The notes beneath the pieces are model-generated. The model made no database searches and had not been told where the DNA came from. It saw only the letters and a program-made list of their open reading frames with translations. A stretch of 64,000 bases of DNA, from NCBI GenBank assembly GCA_964036295.1, contig OZ038466.1, forward strand, positions 4,752,001 to 4,816,000, read 5' to 3'. The translations under genes were made by a program, and so were the position numbers. Positions 40,009 through 51,696 of the stretch are shown here, one piece after another. Each line of letters begins with the position of its first letter. Position 1 is the first letter of the stretch. The stretch is from Plumapathes pennacea. Its lineage: Eukaryota > Cnidaria > Anthozoa > Antipatharia > Myriopathidae.

Positions 40009-41908
40009 TCACGTGATCAGTCGTATCTGCCGAAGCTCTCGTTCGATAATTCTTCTGGCATACTGGAACTCTTGAAAGACTGATTCAGTGACATCTTCCC
40101 AGCACTGCGCCAAGGCCTGCAAGTTGTTAATCTCGTACTCTCGTAGCTTTTTCAGAACTTTGTTATATGTATCACTGTGAGAGATGTCATTGGAGCGTAG
40201 GATACTCAGAAAGACGCCAATCTCAACTGTAAGGGATAAAAACGAAAGGTATTTTGCTCAGTCGGAAGATCGCTATCAGTTCACACTGAGACATTGTACA
40301 GGTTAATGCTATAAATATGACTCCGAACTGGACATTGAAACACATTTCGTGTATAACTGTATATATATCTTAAATCCAAGCGGAGTATTTAATCAAAATT
40401 GACCGCTGGAGGCTACACCAAATTAGGTAGGTATCAATTTCTACAGGACTTTGGAATCCTTTTCCTCCTGACTAAAAATAATATAAATCATCATTGGCTT
40501 AATTTATGTTTGCATATCTGCAATAATGATCTTTGCTCCTTTTTTTGCGCTGTAAACATTTTTGAACGGCATCCTTACTTTTTCCAACCGCGGTATTGGA
40601 AGGCATCAGTCTAATTCGAGCGAGTTCCAGTGCCAGTTCTGCCCGTTTCTTTCGCTCTTGCTTGAATTTCTTGACAAAACTTTCAGCCTCCAAGAGTGCC
40701 GTCTCAAGGATTTTAAAAACGGTTATTTCAGTGTCCACGCAACGTGTTGAGTCACCCAGACAGTAGCTGTTGGTGAAGAGAAAAAGATTTGGGCTCCCGG
40801 TTGCGTCGAATGCTTGATACAGCGTGTTCTTAGCTGCCGACGGACTGACTTTGTCGCCATGCGTGACGACGGTGATTGATGTGATTCCTGGGTGGAAGAA
40901 ACGATTAATTCTTGATAGTAATAAACTTCTATATTCTCACTATGCTATTGCTGTCATACTATATACTCAGTATGGAGAACCTGCTCAGATTATAACTGAT
41001 TGAACTCCAAATTCTCACTACATTATTCATACAATTCCTCTTTGATAGTTGGAAGAACTTGTATTGTGAGCTCAGGAGTGAAAGGGTCAATGTGGCTACA
41101 ACACTATCCCAACTGACTTTGATCAGTAGGTTGGTTGTGATCGTCCGGGTTAGAGTAGTTTCCTGGAAGACTGTTGCTGCCGTACTGTGTGCAACCCTAA
41201 ACGGTCAATCGGCTACAATCCCTCCCTCTCCCCCGCATTCAATGTTGCAGGCTCCTTCTGATTTAGAACAAGGATGAACCGGCACTTGGCAGATATAATA
41301 ATAGCCATGATAAACCGCACAAAACGACGACACAAACCTGATTGCTTGATAATCTCCCGCATCGGATTTAAATGCTGCTGTAAAATTCCATTTTTGAGTC
41401 TGATGTCATTGGCCTTCAATACAAAAATGACTCCATGTAACGCGTCTACAAACGGCACGTCCTTGCCAGAGGTGCGATACCGGCGCCCTCGATGGATGAC
41501 GTCACCTGACCTTATCCGACCCGCGAGGATGTCACGAAACTCGCGGCTTTCGTCATCGTTGTAGTTAAAGAAGCCTCTCGTATCAACCAACTTGAAAAAC
41601 ATTTCAGGAAGATAGTCTTCCAGTACGATGGTGCCTTCGCCACCCGCTGAACTCTCGGGAACACTTCCTCGATCTGTGTGCCGCACCGCTCGTTCGCACG
41701 TATTTATGAAGCAACTTTTCCCGGAACCCGTCGGTCCGAACATCCCAATACGCAGCTGCGTCATGTCGGAAACCAAAAGTGCATCAAAGGTCGCAGGCCC
41801 AAGCTTGTCGCCGAACTTGTATCGGCGTAAACTCGTCCGCAATGCATCTAGCTCTCGCTGTTTCTGCAGTCGCAGTTGGAGCGCCTGCCCTTGTTGTCGG
41901 CTCTGCAT
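40009..41908 (-). CDS. IFI44-like P-loop GTPase, paralogue A (N-terminus lost)
   Basis: Exons 41908-41338, 40887-40579, 40226-40009; 365 residues from an internal Met, phases consistent. The GTPase domain has Walker A GPTGSGKS (58-65), a DTRGFF switch motif, VIFVLKANDIR, and VVTHGD in the place of the TKxD guanine-specificity motif. It is followed by TNSYC, a basic helix and a ~70-residue helical C-terminal module (VFLSILRS...LQALAQCWEDV) ending at TGA. Known IFI44/IFI44L proteins share the P-loop fold and are interferon-induced in vertebrates; GTPase activity here is inferred. Upstream of the Met the Arg/Glu-rich exon present in B is degenerate with stops, and no Met-Gly microexon is visible. 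It could be a shortened working gene or an early pseudogene. Confidence 0.75.
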
Positions 41909-42185
41909 GACTGTCTCAGTGTCAAAGCTTCCACCTTTTCTCGCAGTTATTCCTTGAAGTCGTCTGTTATCCTATTGTTTTGTATTAACTGAACTTCTCT
42001 TGCTTCACGTTTTATCTTCGCTTTCTTTTCTTTTATCTAATTTCTCGCGTTCTTGTTGTGTAGTCTGTCTTCTTCAGCGCGTCTTCGGTTTGCTCTCAGC
42101 TGAACTGCGTGATCAAGCAGTCCCTGTGAGCATTGAAGACGCCACTATTAAGGGAAACGTACCCTCACACGATCACCCTTTGTTT
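41909..42185 (-). pseudogene. Decayed N-terminal exon of paralogue A
   Basis: The minus strand here aligns by eye with the Arg/Glu-rich part of paralogue B exon 2 (for example CGCGCTGAAGAAGA and CAAGAACGCGAG are shared), but every frame is interrupted. Remnants read NRRRAEED then a stop. This shows that A once had the same N-terminal helix. Confidence 0.65.
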
Positions 42186-42189
42186 TAGC

Positions 42190-43161
42190 TTTGTAGATGT
42201 CCCATTGCTTATTTCGGCGAACAAGAGTAGATACAACGCGAATACTTAGAATAAGGTAGTATCTTGATGAACGACCGGCGGGGATTCCCCTTACTGAGAT
42301 AATCACCATCTATTTTCGGCCAGACAAACAGGCAGCGATTTGGTTTCACCATTCCCTTTTTCATTGTTTACAACTTCAGCAGTTTAGAACTCTGTTCAAT
42401 TTCATTTTTTATGAGCCTAGTGTAACCCCAATAATTTTATAATTTTATCATTTTCCTGTTTCTTTGGAACCTTTTTGGTTCCTGAAGTGCAGCGACCTTT
42501 ACTTCGAACGCATGTATGCCGGTGAGGGGGTTCTCAATTCACCAAAATATAAGATTTAATCGTCTCCTCCTTTTACCCTCTACGCCGCTTTGTCCAATCG
42601 CAGTGCAGAGCAGGTTTTGACACAATGTACAGACGTCCATTATATTCACCTTATTTACATACAGCAGCTCGGTTAAGCACACTATGTTCACCTTATTTAA
42701 AGCACATAGCAGCTAGATTGTGGCCTGAAATGAAGTCAGCCGGACTCAAGAATTACAAATGAACATTAAAGAACGTTTGATAGATTTAATCATCTTTATC
42801 CAAAAAAGGATAGCAACAACATTTGCACGGCAGTCTTATGCCGAGATGTCTAACAAATAATTACAAAATGTATAGGTGAAAGTCTAATTTCCATTGCTAA
42901 CAAAATATTGGATTTTCATGAAAAGTTAGAATCAATGAACACTAAAGGCTCTTTTGAAACCTTCTCACACCCGTCTCCTCTCCTTTATTGCATAACTCAA
43001 AAATTCTGGTTCTTGAAAATTTCATACGCAAACAATAAGCCACTGTGTCTGATAACCCATTGCGTAAAAACTGGAAAAGAAAAACCCTTAAAGATCCCGT
43101 AGCAAAGTCCGTTTTGTATCCAAGGAAACTAATGAAGCCGCTGACCGATGAACTTGCATGC
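42190..43161. other. Intergenic spacer between paralogues A and B
   Basis: No gene or strong repeat seen. An ATTAAA-type signal on minus at about 42785 could serve paralogue B. Confidence 0.4.
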
Positions 43162-45273
43162 TCACATGAGTCGTATCTGCTGCAGCTCTCGCTGGATCAT
43201 CCTTCTGGTGTCAAGACCTGGGATAAAGGACTCCTGGTTGACGTCTTTCCAGCATTGCGCCAAGGCCTGTAAGTTGTTTATGTCGTTCTCTTTTAGTTTC
43301 TTAAGAATCTTGTCATTGGTGTCGCTGTGCGAGGCGCCTTTGGACCGTAGAACACTCAGAAAGACGTCCAGGTCAACTGTGATGGATAAAGACAAAAGGC
43401 GGTTGTTCAGCCTCAGGAGAAACTCCGCTTGACCTAGCAACCTCGTTTGTAAAATATTGTTTTTACCACACAAAAATAAAATTCATATCTTTATTACGTG
43501 TAATATCCTCTATTTATTTCGGATGATTGGGGGTGCTCGACGGCTCGCCTTTAGCTTGAGCGAGCTTCTGTTCAGCCTTTTCCTTTCGTTATTGTTTTAA
43601 AACTCTCTTGACGCAAGTTTCAGTTTCAGCTGGGTCCTGACTTTTGCGTTTCTTACCTTTTCCAACGGTGTTCGACGGCTTTTCTTTAGCCTGAGTGAGC
43701 TCCTTTTCAGCTTTTTCCTTTCGTTCTTGTTTAAAACTCTTAACATAAGTTTCAGCTTGTGAGAGTGCCGAGTGCAGGATCTCAAAAGCTTCAATCTCAG
43801 TCTCCGCACGCCGCTTCGAGTTGTCGTGACAGTAGTTGGCGATGAGGAATGTGTTACCGCGGGCGCTCCCCGTTGCAGCGGATGCTTGCGTCAGCGCAGC
43901 CTCACACGAGGACGTACTGCCGAGCGTGTCACGATGTGTGACAACAGTGACCGGCGAAATACCTGAACAAAAGAAGCAGGAATAATCCCTATTTGACCTG
44001 AGGTATCCAAGATAAAAGCGTGACAGCATGGTTGATGTCTGTGGAAGTTGAAGCGAGTGTTCGACTTACAGAGGTAAAGTTACAACCGCAGTAAAGTCCG
44101 TGACATTGTTTGTATTGTTTCACATATGACAAAGGAGATTTTATTCGTTAGAATGTTGCTTTTCTTTGAAATCTTTTGTTATATCTGGTCAAGTCGTACA
44201 TGTTTATCGGTAAACAGTGGTTTGCAAAAATTGACGGCCAGTCTCTGCCTCTGTACTTGGTTTTAAATACTCCATCAACTCTCGAGTGTTCCAGAGCGGG
44301 CTGGGGGAGGGGTGGGGAGGTACGGGAGTAGTAATGGAGGACAGAGTTTATGAAAGGCCAGAACAGAACTAGACATTACCTGACTTTGCGATAATCTTCC
44401 GCATCGGGTTCAGATACTTCTGCAAACTTCCATTCTGGAGTCGGATGTCATTGGCCTTCAGCACAAAAATGACTCCGTGTAATGCATCTACGAAAGGCAC
44501 ATCCTCGCTCGAAGCTTGGAATTCTCCTCGACGAATGACGTCACCTGACCTTATCCGACCCGCGAGGATGTCGCGAAACTCGCGGCTTTCGTCATCGTCG
44601 TAGTTGAAGAAGCCTCTCGTATCGACCAGCTTGAAAAACATTTCGGAAAGATAGTCTTCCAATATGATGGTGCCTTCTGCTCCCGCTGAACTCTCAGGGG
44701 CGCTGCCTTTGTCCGTCTGTCGCACGGATTTTTCACTCGTATTTATGAAGCAACTTTTCCCGGAACCCGTCGGTCCGAACATACTAATACGCAGCTGTGT
44801 CATGTCGGAAACCGAAAGTGCATCGAAGGTCGCAGGCCCAAGCTTGTCGCCGAACTTATATCGGCGCAGACTCTCTCGCAGATTGGAAGACTTGGCATCT
44901 AGCTCTCGTTGCTTTTGTAGTTTCAGTTGGCGAGCCTCTTCTTCTTTTCTTTTGCGCTCTCGTTCTCGAGCGGCTTCCTCTTCTTTTCTTTTCCGCTGCT
45001 GTTCCTCCAGTCGCCTTCTCTCTCTTTCCTGGGCTTCTCGTGCCTCACGTTCTATCCTCGCTCTCTCTTCTCTTTCTATCCGCTCGCGTTCTTGTCTGAG
45101 TCGCTCTTCTTCGGCGCGTCTGGCTTGCTCTCTCTCAGCTGCTGAGTTATCCACGAAACGGATTTCATGGTGGTGGTGCGAGCCTCCCTGGAAGAGAAAA
45201 AGCAGTCAGAAGCTTGTTTTGTCATTGAAGACGCTAGAACAAACAAAGAATAATCATACTTACTCCTCCCATG
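43162..45273 (-). CDS. IFI44-like P-loop GTPase, paralogue B, with myristoylation-type start
   Basis: Exons 45273-45265, 45187-44380, 43962-43657, 43376-43162; 445 residues, all phases consistent. Exon 1 encodes only Met-Gly-Gly in a strong start context (ACCATGG). Joined to exon 2 the protein begins MGGGGSHHHHEIRFVDN, fitting the N-myristoylation pattern MGxxxS. Residues ~20-100 form a highly charged Arg/Glu helix, probably a coiled coil. Then come Walker A GPTGSGKS (141-148), DTRGFF (193 on), VIFVLKANDIR, VVTHRD (279-284), IANYC and a basic helix, and a helical C-terminal module (VFLSVLRS...LQALAQCWKDV). The middle exons match the IFI44/IFI44L domain pattern. The likely role is a membrane-anchored immune GTPase; this is inference. 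Confidence 0.85.
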
Positions 45274-45810
45274 GTTCTTCGGTTTTGATGATTCCTTGCG
45301 CTTTTCTCCAGCCAAGTGCTTAATGCAAAGGACTACGATTTTCCGAATTTAATATATTCTCACAGCCGGTGGGATTTTCCCTTCCGGGATTGCCCCTGCC
45401 CTATTTTCGGCTGCACATTGGTCATTGGTTTCTCGCCGCCCACATACTCTCATTTTCTTTCCACAGTAAAAACCGCTTAGTAATGCTGACAGTGAGACAA
45501 ACATTATTAGCCGAGGCTTCGAACTTGTTCCACGTACTTCAGCGGACTTAGAACTGCCTGGGCATGAAACCTCGATTTCCGGCCAGGTGATACAATTGCA
45601 GACGGTATTTCCGGTGCAGTGCCGCTTATTGTAGTCATCTCATTTTCGACGTTGGAACTGTGTAAAGCTTTTGCACCTTGTTGACTCCTTCAGTAGTAGC
45701 TCTTGATAATCATGTCGAAATTGACTTATATACTTACATGTATACACCATTGCATTGACAATGGCAATAACGGCTTTAGGATCACTGAATACAACCGGCA
45801 GAGCCCGGGT

Positions 45811-45924
45811 GTAACGAAAACGAAGACCCCGAAAACGAAGACCCCAAAATAAATTAACATAAATTTGCGGGGTCTTCGTTTTCGGTTTTCGGTGGTGGGT
45901 GTATCGAAAACGAAGACCCCAACA
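45811..45924. repeat. CGAAAACGAAGACCCC repeat/hairpin
   Basis: CGAAAACGAAGACCCC occurs at 45815, 45830 and 45905 with a perfect inverted copy at 45869-45884, so a 16-bp stem can form. The outer parts, GGTGTAACG and GGTGTATCG, look like element ends. Probable small MITE in the spacer between B and C. Confidence 0.7.
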
Positions 45925-46045
45925 ATAATAGCCAACAGCTTCACTAAGTGGCACTCGCACTGTGAGATCTCTACTGTGTGCATCTCGCCTATTTCCAAAA
46001 TGAATCCTCAAAGAAATCCAGCACAAAACACCCGAGTTAAACACC

Positions 46046-46132
46046 GTACTTCATATGAGCCGAACTCAATGCAAATGAGCAAAATCCATTGTTTGGGCTA
46101 ATTTGCACAGAGTTCGGCTCATGTGAAGTTCG
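46046..46132. repeat. Imperfect ~31-bp inverted repeat around GAGCCGAACTC
   Basis: Arms 46046-46076 and 46101-46132 pair with few mismatches (ATGAGCCGAACTC versus GAGTTCGGCTCAT). The loop GCAAAATCCATTGTTTGGG resembles sequence near 61372-61396, suggesting one family. Confidence 0.65.
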
Positions 46133-46941
46133 ACGTTTGACCCCGGGCTTTAGAAACCTTTTGAATACTCCAACCGTAAGATACCTATTCTTTTAGTGAA
46201 CATGCTCGAAACACTCTTTTTCGAGAGTCTTTTTACTTCAACCGCAGTCTTCTTGCGTGGAATAAGTACCAGTTAACCCTTTGACTGCCAAGCTAAAAAT
46301 GCCGATTCCCTCAACATCTTGAAAAACATGTATGAGTGATGGAGTGAGAATTGAAGTTCTCCTCACTGTATATAATACACTTATGGAGAGAGACTGACAG
46401 AGAAAATTGAAGTTGATCAATCTTGAAAGGGTGTAGTGCGTAGTGCCATTCGATTCACGTTTACAATGTACGTTATCCTCAAAGCTCCAATTCCGTTATT
46501 TTTTCGCTTTTAGAGCATTATAGTACAAGAAAACAATTGAAAACAATTCTTTATTCGGTATAATCCGAGGCCGATCATGCATGATGATACAAGATTATAT
46601 CAATCATTATTGTAATAATAAAAAATAGTCAAAATTTATTAACTCTTCAGGCCTGAAGGGCACGGAATGCTGTAATTATTATTTTTTAAATACATTTATT
46701 ATTTTTTGTTGGGGGAGGAGGGGAGGGGGGAGGGGGGACAAGTTTGTGTTGAAGCGAAGGAAATGAAGGCGCGATTAAGACTATTAAATCCGCCAGTTAA
46801 GGGGCCCATAAAGTTCTGCCTTCAAGCTAATATTGCAAGTATTTTGTTGTGCTAGGCTAAGGAAGGCAATAAACTCGTGGTACACAACTAAACTTTGTCT
46901 TTTAGCTGTGCGGTATGTGGCTGTTATGGCTTTTAATAGTC

Positions 46942-49058
46942 TTATGGTTCAATGTTAAGCCTGTCCAGACATCTTTCGATTATCTCTGCCATATTTTCGT
47001 TCAGTTCTACCAAAAATGGTTTTATATCGTCCCAGCAGATGACGAGGGCGAGAATCGTGGTCACGTCTCTGTCTTCTAGAACCTCAAGCGCCCGAGCCAC
47101 TTGTCTGTTGCTCCACTCGTGTTTCAGCTGAAGGACGTCACGGAATAGTATCGACAGCGATGCTGCAACAAATAAAGGAAAAATATGCATTGGTTCAGAG
47201 CGCATCAACGCATAAGGAACAGGCTCTGACTTGGCCTTTTTCAGGTAGAATTTTCTTTCAGCAACTTTGAATGGCTCTATCGCTATCATATGACTGACGC
47301 CCAAAAACAAAACGACAAAACTCTGGTCATGACTGTTTTACGTTTTGTCGAAGCCTTATCGTGGGCTAATTTTGGGATCATTCGGGTTCTACTGCGTCAT
47401 CTCTGGCTCTGGCTGCCTCCTGAATGTCTTTGCCGTTCACGTCTCTCTTCTTTCTTACTGTCTCTATACCTCCCCTCCCCAAAGAACCGCCTGAAAACCT
47501 GGCAGTCTTCTTACACCGGTTTTATGAAAATTGTTAATCCAGGGTTTACTGGGTTAATTCTGCAAGATTCTGGCCTATTACCAACAAAAACCTTGTCTTA
47601 ACTGACAGGTGATGGGACTTAGAGAGCGAGAGAGTGTGTGAGAGTGAGAGGGGTCTCTTAACTACCGTTTCGGACGGATTCTGGGGGGCCCCCTTCTCCG
47701 TTGTATCCATCCAAAGCGCGTCGAACTGCGTCTATCTGTGCGCTTTTCATCCGAAGTTTTGCGTTCTTAACGAACTTTTCAGCAACCGTGAGCGCCCTGT
47801 GAAGAATTGTGAGAGTGGTGGTGACAGTTTCGCTGTTGCCGTCGGGGTTCTCCGGGCAGTAATTAGTCAGCAGGAATGTGCAGTGCGGTGAACTTCCGGT
47901 AGCGGCGGATGCCAGTTCCTTCACTCTTTCGCCGTCATCTTCTCGTGGGAGCATGTCTTGGTGAGTCACTACAGTAACTGGCTGTATTTTAAGTCCTGTG
48001 TAGATGACAAGACAGCATGTCACTTGTTCTTGTTGGGGAGTTATCCCCTTGAGCCCCGAGGTTGTCAGTGTGCAAGAGAATGTACTAATCAACCCGTTAG
48101 TCCTGCAGATGGGAAGGGTTCGTGCACAAAAAGACTTCGATTAAATGTTGTGAGCTAGAGCAAGTTTTTAGTTCGTCTTTGATCAAGACTCTGCAGTGTA
48201 ATTGCCTAGATATTGGGGGGGGAAATGGTTAATTCTGGATAGAGTTACATGTAAAAACAACCGAGGTATACCTTGTGTTTGTAAACCTTCGTTACGAAAA
48301 CGTTCCAGCTTTCTTTTCAACACTTCGTTCCCCAGGCGCACGTCAGTGGCTTTAACAACGAATATCACACCGTGCACCAAACTACCAAATGGAATATCCT
48401 CACCGACCTCGAACTGTGGATGAGACGGGTCTCGGTCGATGAAATCTCCCGGCTTGATAACTCCAGAGAGAATCCTCTTAACCTCCCCAATTTCGAATTC
48501 GTCAAATTCGTTCTGCCCCCGTGTGTCGACCAATCGGGTGAAGGGCAACTCATGGAAGTATTCTTCCAGGATGGTAGTTCCTTCCTCGCTGGTGGCGCTA
48601 ATGGGTGCCGTGCCTTTTGGTTTTTGCAGCACCACTCTCTCGCAAGTGTTGATGAAACAACTCTTTCCAGAGCCAGCCGGTCCGAACATGGCTAGCCTTA
48701 TATTGATTACGTCATCGAGGTCTTGCCGTCGCAGACCTCTGAAGCTCGCCAAGTGGATTTTATCTCCAAACTTATAGAGAATAAGTTGTTGCCGTTGATG
48801 TTCTATTCTTGACTGCCGTATTCCCTCTGCGACTGCTAATCGTTCTCTTTCTTCGCTTTCCATTTCTTCGCGTTCCTGTTCTTCTATCACTGCCCGTCGT
48901 TCCCCCTCTTCCTGTATGGAATCATGTCTGGCCACCTCTCCGTTCATTCTTTCTTCGTCTTCTATGTCTCTTAACCCGTTATCCAGCCTCCCTTCAACGA
49001 GGCTGCGATTGTCTTCCTCCTCTCGGGCTCTCGGTGCGTGTGCGTCAACCTGAAACAT
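46942..49058 (-). CDS. IFI44-like P-loop GTPase, paralogue C
   Basis: Exons 49058-48272, 47995-47666, 47162-46942; 445 residues if translation starts at the ATG at 49058. That ATG is uncertain, because ATGTTTCAG at 49058-49050 also looks like a splice acceptor and a small first exon, as in B and D, may lie upstream. The N-terminal region is acidic (EEEDNRSL...) and shorter in basic residues than B or D. Motifs: Walker A GPAGSGKS (126-133), LVDTRG, VIFVVKATDVR, VVTHQD, TNYC, then a linker with GGPPESV and the helical C-terminal module (WSNRQVARALEVLEDRDV...CWDDI), ending at TAA. It is the most diverged paralogue, and no break was found. Confidence 0.8.
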
Positions 49059-50366
49059 ATTTTGCAAACGGTGTGGTGTTACAGGAAGCTGAAAACGTTG
49101 TAGTAAACTCACAAAAGAACCCGCGACGAAATGACACGAGCGCTGCTGCGAACAATGACGATACGCTAAATACGTAAGCTCGCAAGTCGACGCCAGGTCA
49201 AGCCAAATTCAATTTGCATTTTGTGTTGGCCGTGACCTACTCTTGTCAACTAGCCTTACAAACTTTTGGTCGAACTCAGGTGAAGATGTGAGAACTCTTG
49301 GTTAGTCAAAACTGCACGAATACACGTACTGAAGGTAACCAGTGTCTCGAGACCAGAAATTCGTCCTTGACAAAATCGAATCAGTCTCAGCATCGATCAT
49401 TTGCAATAATAATAATCTCTTCTTTTTCTCAGAACGTTTTGGACGGTCAACAAGCCGTTTCCGCGAAAAAGTCTGCTTGTTCGGTTTGTTAGAATTTCTT
49501 AGTATTCTAGTAGTAAAAAGGACGGCCTTGATTCTCATCGTGGCCAGTTTCTGGGAAATTCCCGATGAATACCGCAAGTGATCAACGATTCTAACATCTG
49601 CTGGGAAGAAAAACGTTGAAAATTTGCCGGGCAAATGTTCTACGATGTAGTGTTGTGATTTAAAGCATAGGTGATTTTGCGTAGAGTGCGGGCCAAACAA
49701 TTTCAGTTCGGTCCAAAGTCAATGCAAAATGTGTGACTCACTGCTCCGGGGATTTCCCCAAACAAAAACCTAGTTTCGATTCTTGCTCTCTGTGATTCTA
49801 AAGTATCTTTGTATCTGCACAGATTCAGACTTTATCGGTGTTACTTTTAAGGGGGTAGATTGCAAGCACAAGCTGGCTTGTTTATACAGCACCATTAAAA
49901 ATGCTCCGAGCACTAAAGAGAACGCAAATTTCGCTTGACTATGCAGAAATATTTCTTGCGTCGATTTCACTGGACAAACGTCCCTGAGACTCATTTGCAG
50001 TTAAGGCTTCAACTCGTCACAGCCAGACTCAAATTAACATCGTCCTTACCTGGGCATGGACTTTGTAAAAGAACAGAGAATTCTTTAGAAAGAAACCTTC
50101 GTGACAAAGTCCGGCCTCCGCTGAACGGCTGTCACTCGAAGTGTGAGTTCTGGGAAATCTACGTCATAATTTGCCGAAAGTCGTCTATTTTTATACGCAA
50201 GAGTACGGGAATTTTTATTGTCACTATAAAAGCTTGTTCAGTTGTAAACTCTGTTCAGAAATAACTATGAATAGACAGTTCATTAGGCTCCCACATCGAT
50301 TAGCTTGTTCTAGGGGTGATCTTATTGGGGGTCCTAACTGTCGACGTTGTGAGTGAGACACATATT
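49059..50366. other. Upstream region of paralogue C; no other gene seen
   Basis: No splice-supported exon recognised. A Met-Gly microexon for C was looked for and not found. Short open frames are unremarkable. Confidence 0.4.
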
Positions 50367-50731
50367 AGGGACTTTAAGATAGAGGACGCGAGAGGACGAC
50401 GGCGACGTCGGTGAAACAATAAAACTAATCACAGAAGACAAAGAAGCACGTGAATATCTGAAATTGACATGTTCTCGGGGTCGCCGTGCTCTCGCGTGCG
50501 ACTTCAAATGCTTCTTTTTTACGTCGTTGTCAGGACGTGGACGACAGTTCGATAAAATAACGGCAGTCGTTCTTCTTAGTAGGAAACGATGAAATCAATA
50601 GAACCTCGGCAAAAACGGAACAAATTGAACAACCTAAGAATAGGCAAAGTTACAAAGACATGGGGAAAACAGAGACACTATTTTTTGGTTCCTCGCGTTG
50701 CCGTCGCCGTCCCAGGTTTCTTAAACTCCCT
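50367..50731. mobile_element. 365-bp MITE, Harbinger-like ends
   Basis: The ends AGGGACTTTAAGA and, inverted, AGGGAGTTTAAGA form ~13-base terminal repeats, followed on both sides by GC-rich GACGGCGACG/CGCGAGG tracts that also pair. ATT flanks both ends (50364-50366 and 50732-50734), compatible with a 3-bp duplication. No coding capacity. The superfamily is suggested by end sequence and duplication length only. Confidence 0.65.
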
Positions 50732-50734
50732 ATT

Positions 50735-51696
50735 TATGTATCAAAGTAGGGAGAACTCGATATGTGATTGTTTTTCGTCGAGGCCTAATTTTTTGTCTCA
50801 TGACACTGGTTTAGCTTCTTCATATGATTGTACGGGTTCAGTACGTGCATTCAGTGCGATAGCCTTAAGTCTACAGCGCTCACATCTTCAGGGCCACCTT
50901 GTGGTGCGAAGATCTTAGCTTTCTCTGCTGGCAGTTAATATGTATGAGCTTTATCGTGTAGATATCTGTGTTTCACTTAAAAAGAAACACTGCTGTTCAC
51001 AATACTGTGCTCAGAGTGATAGATTTGTGAATGTGTCGAAGTCATTTGCTTAAAAAAAAAGACTTATTTACGTGAAAGCAGAAAATAAAAAATGATGATG
51101 GCACCTTACAAGCATGACTTCAGTGGTTTCCCGCAGTGGTTTCTTGCGGCAATGTTTCAGAGCTTTCACGATCAATCAGCTTTACTTAACGGTGTGTTGG
51201 TGCGGTTGCCTTAGTCTACATAAAAGGAGGGCGAATACGTGCTCCTTAAACAGTCCATCCACCGTTGCAAAATCAGTACAAAGAAAGTAAAAAATAGGTG
51301 TTGTGTGGCTTTACAGAATACTTGAAAGTCGAACGACGCAGGACGAAGGGCCCTGCAAATTGGGAACCGTCGCGTACTCAAACATTAGTGGCTTATTAAG
51401 TTCACTGCTCACTTTGATGTAAACTAATGCTTCATCTAGTCACTTGCACTTGTTACAGAAATTTTCAAAAACTTTATTGGTGCATATAAATGACAACACC
51501 ACAAGCAAGTTGTTACTTATATTTTAACTGAGACTGACAAACTAAATACCGCCATCAATTTTGCTGTGCTATTAACTGGAATTCATAATTCTTTCCTGGA
51601 AAATTTTTAAATTAAGATTACTGTTTCTCCAAGTGAATATACTAATTAAGGTTGAGTGCTTTTGTTGCTTCAGATCACCCGGGCCGATTTGTTTGC
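50735..51696. other. Spacer between C and D; no gene
   Basis: Nothing recognised on either strand apart from the 3' flank of paralogue D. Confidence 0.4.

Noticed and set aside
44664..45323. Ser/Arg-rich plus-strand protein
   Set aside because: It is the antisense shadow of the Arg/Glu-rich exon of GTPase paralogue B.
49302..50264. Several 70-130 residue open frames between paralogues C and D
   Set aside because: No motif, splice support or paralogue similarity; consistent with chance.
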